Assembly (NCBI GenBank): GCA_902651635.1
Contig: CACRSC010000061.1
Span: forward strand, 1,988-65,987
Origin: Mastigamoeba balamuthi
Taxonomy: Eukaryota; Evosea; Mastigamoebida; Mastigamoebidae
DNA length: 64,000 bases
Direction of reading: 5' to 3'
Numbering within the stretch: the stretch's first letter is position 1; the number at the start of each line of letters is the position of its first letter. Positions 57,682 to 64,000 of the stretch are shown one piece after another. The translations under genes and the position numbers were made by a program. Below the pieces are notes generated by a model. That model had not been told where the DNA came from. It saw only the letters and a program-made list of their open reading frames with translations, and ran no database searches.

Positions 57682-58795
57682 CCGTGGCTTGCTTGCTTGC
57701 TAGATAACTGAACGCGTCTCTGATTTCATAAAAAACGGGAGTACACTGGTAGTCCAGTAGGTTTGCACGTCCTGATCGTTTTTTGATGCCGGTTTTGTCC
57801 GCAGTAGCAAATACCCCGTTGATTACCCCGTTCCATTTTCCCACAGTCATTATCAACAGCATGCCATCTAACGGTGTGCTCTCACGTCCTGTATTTCAAT
57901 TCCTGGGTTCAGATGACAATTGATCTGTGTCTTGGGGCGCCCGACTGTAGTGGGACTGGTCTCGCCCACTGGCAGCCACTCCACATGGTCCTCCGCAGAG
58001 CTTTGAGAGCGCGTTCCGGTTGCACATGTGGTCGACAAAGCGCATCTTCCCCGACTCCACAGCCAGCCCCCCGTGACAGCTGCAGCTTCGTGGCAGTCTC
58101 GCCTCACTCTATTCTCGGACCACGAGGTCAGGAACTCCTGATGCCCTGTGGGCCTGCTGTGCGACATCAGCGGCATCGGCGAAGCCACACAATACGAGCA
58201 CGTAATCAATTGAAACAGGTAATGTGTGCTCTGGACAGAAAAGGAACAATCACTCTCCTATTGATCCCACAGGACTCGGTACTGCTCAGAAGGCCATGAA
58301 GTGATAGTGAGAAGCGATTGGTGGTGCATTGTGAGCCCACTGGCGTCCATAACCATGATGGCACACGCCCTGTTTGCCTTGCCTCAGCGCTAGTCAGCCC
58401 ACAACGTCGCCTAGATTCTCCAGCAGTGCACACCCCGTGCCAGAGGGCTTCGCACAGACGGTGCACAGCTGGGTGCAGAACCTCATCTTCCACAGTGGCT
58501 GCTCTCCAGCCAACGAGGCAGAATACCAGTGTGTCCGCGTGCCCGTCGTCTGATCCAGCCTCCCCTTGTCCCACGCAGGTGCGACATCAACGTCCGCTAC
58601 TGGTCCATCATGGGCACCAATAACGTGCATGCCCTTATGTTGCATGGATTTCTGGATTAGTTCGTTGTCTGGGGTGGCATCCAAAGCTGGGAGAGTTGTT
58701 GCTGGTGAATAAGATGTTATCTGCCAGCGGTTTTCGTCTCTGGAAAAAACACGATGTGCATTGTGAAGTAAGCTCGGAATTGGCTGTGCTTCACA
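57682..58795. repeat. Paralogous flank of the Sel1 stub
   Basis: 57712-57850 and 58430-58620 match the flank at 45686-46040. The piece between them (57851-58429) is absent there and has no recognised content. On the plus strand 58430-58620 keeps two well-formed exon pieces (EGFAQTVHSWVQNLIFHSGC; CDINVRYWSIMGTNN) around a 40-bp intron. Confidence 0.55.
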
Positions 58796-59640
58796 GTGAT
58801 GAACGAGGCTGCCCATCTGGCCATTGCCACTGATACACCCTGTGACAGTGGGCACCTACCCATCACGAAGGAAGGCCTGCCCTGTGGCTCGTGGCTGGGC
58901 TACTCAGCTGTGCTCTCATGGGTCTCTGAGGATGATTGGGTGATTGTGGCCAAGGAGGCATGGACGGCAGTCTGTGGGGTCCGGTTCCTGGGGCCTTACC
59001 TGCGGGACGCCATTCTGTGCGAGTGAACAACATCGTTGCCTGCACTACCTGGCCACGGGCAGGGGCTGCATCCATGCACTTGCTGATGCGGCATGGGTGC
59101 TGATGAAGTGGCTCCTGGGCCAGCATTTTTTGCTGACAGGGGTGCATTGGATCCCCTTGGGCTGCAACGAATGGGCTGATGGGCTGTCATGACATGAGCT
59201 CAAGGCCGAGTACTGCATCACTGACCCTGTCTGGCAAGCCTTTACAGGCTTACTCCGGTGCGCAGGCTTCCCTCTAGTGACAGTGGCCATGGGCGTCTCA
59301 TGGGGGGTGCCATGATTTGTCTCAATCTTATGAAGGGCTCCCTCGGACTTCTTTGCCGTGGAGCTGGCATTAACAGAGGTCCTATGGATCTTTCCGCCAG
59401 GGGGCCTCCAGTGCATGCTCTGCTCACTGCACTCTCTGGGGAGCGGCGGTCGTGTACGAAGTGGGCCCTCGACGAGAATGCACACATGCATTTGGTGCTG
59501 GGACCATCGCAATTTCTTGGCCTGTGGCACTGCTGCTGCTCAGATCTGCTGGTGCAGAACAAATGCAATGCAGCATTGCAGAAGCTGGGCCACTGGTGCT
59601 CTACCAAGGCAATGATGCTTTACTGCCACACTGGGTGCGG
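58796..59640 (+). mobile_element. Retroelement fossil (RNase H region, DIRS-like)
   Basis: Plus-strand protein fragments resemble the reverse-transcriptase-linked RNase H and following segment of tyrosine-recombinase (DIRS-like) retroelements, judged by the order of the KEAWTAVCGVRFLGP, HWIPLGCNEWADGLS and FPPGGL-type blocks. No terminal repeats and no RT core are visible. It is a truncated, old-looking fossil with several breaks. Another retroelement class with the same RNase H type is possible. Confidence 0.4.
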
Positions 59641-59772
59641 AGTCTCAACATCTGCATTGGACAGAAGTATCAAAATAAAACTCAGATACCGAAATACAAA
59701 ACTCATTGGTAGCGGAATGGGCGAAGGATGAGGTCCGGCACAGAATAAGTGACCATAAAACACAATTTGTAT

Positions 59773-62700
59773 CTAAAGACCCTCGTTGGCCTCGGTCCTT
59801 CTGTTGGTGATGGCCAGGACCTCCACCACGTGCGTGGGGCACAGCTGCGTCTCGTCGAAGAAGAACCACTCGGCCCACTGCGGGCTCGAGTGGCTGTCAT
59901 ACCCCGCTGTGGGCGGCACTGCCACTGCCACCGACTCTGTGCATACCACATAGGTGGATGGTTGCTGAATTAGCGTTGGCCTCATTGCAGTGGCTGAAAG
60001 GGAATCGCACTCATGTGCAGGCTGAGGCCTGGCAGCGCCTTGAACATCACGATCTTCACGCTGTCACCCTGTGCGAAGGTTTCCGTGTCAGTGCAACGCA
60101 GACCTCGCTGTGTTGGGACTGTGCGAGGGGCGCACCTCTGAGACGGGGCAGGGGAACTCGTGGCCATCGGAGGCAACTCTGCAGTTGGAGTACTGCAGCG
60201 TGTACTCGACGAAGCGGCTCGCGTACACACCACGCCGCGGGTCCTGTATGGGGCGTTCGGTGGTTAATGGCCAGAGACAATTCGGGAGACGGGGTATGAG
60301 ATGAGAAGAGAGAGCAGACGGACGCCGAAGAAGCCAGTGTCTGTCGAGTGCGAGGGGTTGAGGGGGTGGCCCACACGCAGCAGCCCGTGGTCGCAGATGG
60401 GCCCCACGTTGCGCTCCAGGGTCCCGTGGAACGCCACCCGCTCCTCCAGCTCCTCCTCTGTCCGGCGCAGCTCCTCGGCCATGAACCGCCGCCTGGCCTC
60501 GTACCACGCCTCCAGCACGGGGTTGCGCACCTCCCACGCAGCGGCCACCACGAAGACGAGGGGCAGCTTGCCCTGGCGGATCCTGGTGGGGGTGTAGTCC
60601 TCGTGGTGCATCTGGTAGTACTGCCGGAACGACCGCTCAAACTTTGCCAGCTCTTTGCCTGCCAGCGCACGCCGCTCAGACACGGGCCGCTCGCCCGCGG
60701 GCAGGGTAGCGCAGACCGTAGTCCCCGTAGTGTGCCTTGGCTCGTCGCTGAGGGCGTTGCTCAGTTGGCTGAGGACGATGGCCACGGAGCAGCTCTGAGA
60801 TGGATGTTGTTGGCCAACTGTGGCCCTCCTGCGGGCGATGCAGAACAGGTGGGCCTGACCTCTTCTGCGTCTGCGATAGATGACGCAGATAGCGATGGCG
60901 GCGAGCAGAACGAAAAAGAGCACGCAGATGGGAGTGACGATGGCCGCCACTTTGGGGCCATCGGTGCCCGCTGTTGCTGCCGCACGGACGACGAGCACAG
61001 AGGACCCGCTGGCGCTACTCATCGACGTCGTCTCGAGATCACGTCCTCCAGCATCCTGAGAGGGCCCACTGGAGCTGCTGTTTCTGTGCGGCCTTCTCAC
61101 GCTGCTGCTCGAGGCGAACACTTCGGCACTCGAGTTGCTGCTGGCGTTGCTTGTCGACGACGCCTGATTGTGTACTCCAGCGCCCACAGAGGACCCAGTC
61201 GAGCTGCTCTGTCTGTGCGTTCTCTCTGCGCTGGTGCTCGAGGACAGAACTGAGATACTCGATCTGCTACTGCTGTCGCTGCCCTCTGACGTCGACGTGT
61301 CACCATGCTCGCTGCTGCCCGAAGACTCAGCGGTGGCACTGGCGCTGCTGGCTGCAACTTTGCCAGGAGTGGACGAGCTGCTCTGTTCTGTCCGAGAGGA
61401 CCCGACGAGGACGACGGTGGCAGCGACGGGCGTGGACTGGCGGCAACCGGCCCTCAGCGCCGACACGGCGACGGTGAAGCTCGGGGCCACCGCGGAGCCG
61501 TCGTGGACAAACTCCATGCGGCCCTCGTCGATGTCCTGCATCGTGAACTGCTCGACGCTCGTGTTGTGCGACGGCGCCAGCGCAAAGTGCCCATGGGCGA
61601 CCGACGCCACGTGGACGATCACCTCTGCGCGGGGCGAGTCTGCCCGCACGGCCAGCTGCTCGCCAGAGAGCACAGTGCGCTGCCCCCGGGCCACAGTGAC
61701 GTTGGCCGCAGTCACGACGGGCTGGCTGACTCCGTAGACCACGTGGACGGCCCCAATGAAACACAACACGAGGTCGGACACGCCATCGCCGTTGATGTCG
61801 CCAGCGGCAACGCCGTTGCCGGATGGCATTCCTCTGTCGATGACGAACGAGTTGCCCGCGTCGCAGCCCGCGAACTCGCCAGCCCCGACGTCGACGACTG
61901 AGGGCCAAGCGCCCGCTGCTGCGGCCCTCCCGAACAGCACGTGCACCACGACGAAGCTCGCACTTATGAAATGAGTTATAGCGATGTCGTGGACGCGGTC
62001 GCCGTTGAGGTCGCCGCCCGGGTGGATGTATCCCGGGAAGCCCAGTGCAAACCCGTGCGGAGTGGCGACCTTGTCCGCAGCCACTACGCCCGTCATACGC
62101 GCGCCCTTGCGACCAAAGAGAATGTGGTAGTTGAGAGCGAGTTCGTCGGCGCCGTCGCCGTTGAGGTCGCCGACGCCTGCGACACTGAGCACGGGGCGAG
62201 TGCCGCACGTCGCCACGAACCCAGCGGCCGAGTCGTTGGCGATGCCCTTGGTGGTAACTTCGGCCCTCGTGCTCGTGGGCATGCCGTACGCCACGTATGC
62301 CGGAGCGTCTCCGCTGATGGATTGAGAGGCGGCGACAACGTCTGTGAGGCCGTCGCCGTCAAAGTCGCCAGACGATAACCCGAGGCCGAGCCTCTGGTTG
62401 ATCTCCCATCCTTCGATGGCGAAGCCCTGCTCGAGCGGGAGACCGTCAAGCTCCAAGGAGCCCTGGGGCCACCACCTGCGCCCGTAGACGACGTAGGCCT
62501 TTCCATAACTGAAGCCCGCGCTCGAAGGAGCATCCCATTCGGCCCCAACGACAATGTCGTCGATCCTGTCGCCGTTGACGTCACCGGCTGCGTGGACATC
62601 CGAGCCCAGGCAGTTCCTTGGCGCACCGCGAATCACGAGGCCCGGGAGGTCGGGAGAGCCCACGCTGCTGAGGTTGAGGCTGGGGGGCCACGCGCCCCTG

Positions 62701-63259
62701 CGGCCCCACACGACGTAGACGGCGCCCCTTCCATCACTGCAAATGACTCAGCTGGACGGTGCACCGCAGTCATCGGGACGTACGGTGCGTTGTCCGGGGC
62801 GCAGACGGCCACGTCAGCGATGCCGTCGCCGTTGAAGTCGCCGGCAAATGCGACGCAGCTGCCGGCCTTGTCGGCCGCGTAGACCCCGAGCAACTCCGTG
62901 AGCGCCCCGGGGGTCGCCGCGAGCCCGGGGATCGTCAGCAGCGCCGGGGAAGGCCTGCTGCGCGCGCCGAAGACGAGGTAGGCGCTGCCGGGGAGGAGGA
63001 TGCCAAAGCCCGGGTAACCGATGACGATGTCGCCGACGGCGTCACCGTTGACGTCAGCGCCAGCGTCCACGTCGTACCCCAACAAATGCGAGGCGTGGGG
63101 GCCGTGGGCGATGCGGAACCCCGAGGGGCCGTGGGAGAGGTCTGAGAGGTTGAGGCGGGGGTAGGGCACAGGGGACGAGAGAACAACGGGGGACACAACA
63201 GACAACACAGAACACACAAAAAACAAAGTAAACCCGCACGGGCACCGCAACACTCGCAT
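59773..63259 (-). CDS. Transmembrane PARP with FG-GAP ectodomain (copy B)
   Basis: 1072 aa; exons (minus) 63259-62784, 62736-60324, 60243-60136, 60068-60011, 59936-59773, exactly in frame. Same order as copy A: signal peptide (MRVL...GFTLFFVCSVLSVV), FG-GAP repeats (DVNGDAVGDI, DFNGDGIADV, DLNGDGADEL, DFDGDGLTDV, DINGDGVSDL), CSPG-like repeat, Ser-rich stalk, membrane segment (about ICVLFFVLLAAIAICVIY), and PARP domain with AFHGT, GVYAS and AEWFFFD. Introns sit at the same codons with the same donors (GTACGT, GTCCGT, GTGCGC, GTGCGA), but intron sequences differ. This supports both models. The ectodomain has diverged more than the PARP domain, as expected for a ligand-binding part. Downstream of a truncated family A copy. 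Confidence 0.85.
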
Positions 63260-63590
63260 CGCTGCAGGGGCGAAACAGCCAAGGTGCCCGCGCCCGTGTA
63301 GAAACACAGCCACAATCTGGGGGAAAATCTGCACAGTATCGACACTTCAGAGGAAATCACGACTGTGATACGCATCTCCTTCACTTGCTGGCTGTTGCAG
63401 TGTCTTGTTCATTCGCGGCACAATTCTAGGATGTCTGTGCCTCACAGAAGCCGATGTACCAGGGTCAGATACACCCTTCCGCAACACGCCCCAACAGCTC
63501 TAATGTGAGAGTGCGATGACTCAATAATCGAGCCGGCTCTTCTATTTATTTACACTTCAAGCACTGGGCGCCTTCGAGGCCACGCCAGCA
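63260..63590. other. Spacer, family A 3' flank and PARP B promoter
   Basis: 331 bp. 63410-63590 matches 46060-46253, the 3' flank of family A copy 4. The rest is the likely promoter of PARP receptor B. Confidence 0.45.
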
Positions 63591-64000
63591 CTACGTCAGG
63601 TCGATGACCTCGCCGCTGCGCAGCGGGTTCTGCGGCGGGGCGTCTGGGACGGGGCGCTTACGAGTGCGGACGAGGGGCACAGCGGTCGGGCCCACGAGGG
63701 CCACGTAGCGGTCGCCGGCCCAGCTCACGGCCACGTCCCACATCCCCTCGCGCCTTGCGGGGCTCCGAACGCCCACCTGCTGCTTCCCCACGACGCTCAG
63801 GCACCCCGAACGCCGTGGCCACCTCCTGCAGCCTCTGTGGTCCACCGTGCCGGTGTCCTCGCGCTGCTGTTGGTGGCCGCCGGGGTTCCAGAGGGTCTCC
63901 ACCACAAAGTGCAGTCGCTCGCTCAGCAGCAGCGCCACCGCCAGTGTCCGCGACGGGCGCCCGTGTCGCAGGGCGCGGCGGCAGCACTCAGTACGTAGGC
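63591..64000 (-). pseudogene. Family A copy 6, 3' part, cut by the window end
   Basis: Encodes the family A C-terminus (ALLLSERLHFVVETLWNPGG, DVAVSWAGDRYVALVGPTAV, EVIDLT). Between these blocks small indels disturb the frame (HRGCRRWPRRSGC for RLQEVARAFGV), and upstream a segment is missing. Probably a pseudogene. Confidence 0.65.

Overview
This is nuclear DNA of a GC-rich, intron-bearing unicellular eukaryote. It holds Sec24, Rab14, an SLC35B4-type sugar-nucleotide transporter, a core-1-type galactosyltransferase, a CaMK-type kinase and a UGA-containing (selenocysteine) selenophosphate synthetase, all split by short introns. An amoebozoan-like or other free-living protist is plausible, but the sequence alone does not fix the lineage. 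Exon structures given here were built by hand from family conservation and splice signals. For most genes the exon lengths sum exactly to an open frame, and the two PARP paralogs confirm each other's introns.

Layout. At 0.5-1.1 kb lies a partial unknown gene. At 1.5-5.1 kb is a type I membrane protein with an integrin-like FG-GAP ectodomain and a cytosolic PARP domain; a second copy lies at 59.8-63.3 kb. From 5.6 to 32.9 kb runs an ordinary gene-dense stretch: C1GALT-like transferase, Sec24, NAAA/acid-ceramidase-like amidase, a RhoGAP-SH3-proline-rich-Ras fusion, a CaMK-like kinase, an SLC35B4-like transporter, an unknown gene, Rab14 and selD sharing a 196-bp divergent promoter, a ZZ-adenylation-carrier-reductase enzyme, and a secreted fibrinogen-like protein with Cys-rich repeats. 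Several of these serve the secretory route (Sec24, Rab14, SLC35B4, C1GALT).

From 33 kb the window becomes a mosaic of multicopy sequences. An unknown two-exon family ('family A', about 479 aa) has three intact copies, three broken or cut copies and three 5' stubs. Around it lie foldback MITE-like elements, a pogo-derived DDE gene, a Sel1-repeat gene, duplicated flanks, and single-N assembly joins that repeat flanking sequence.

An AT-richer island (about 48.3-56.1 kb) carries an unrecognised many-exon gene on the minus strand and a DUF7869-like gene on the plus strand. Their introns are tiny and repeatedly contain a palindrome close to TTTATCRCATGYGATAAA, also found inside the MITEs. Beyond it lie a LINE 3' fragment, a Sel1 gene stub, a retroelement fossil, the second PARP receptor and a truncated family A copy.

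The strongest novelty candidates are the PARP receptor, the RhoGAP-SH3-Ras fusion, the palindrome-cored mini-introns, and a host-wide 5' splice site of the form GTGCGY.
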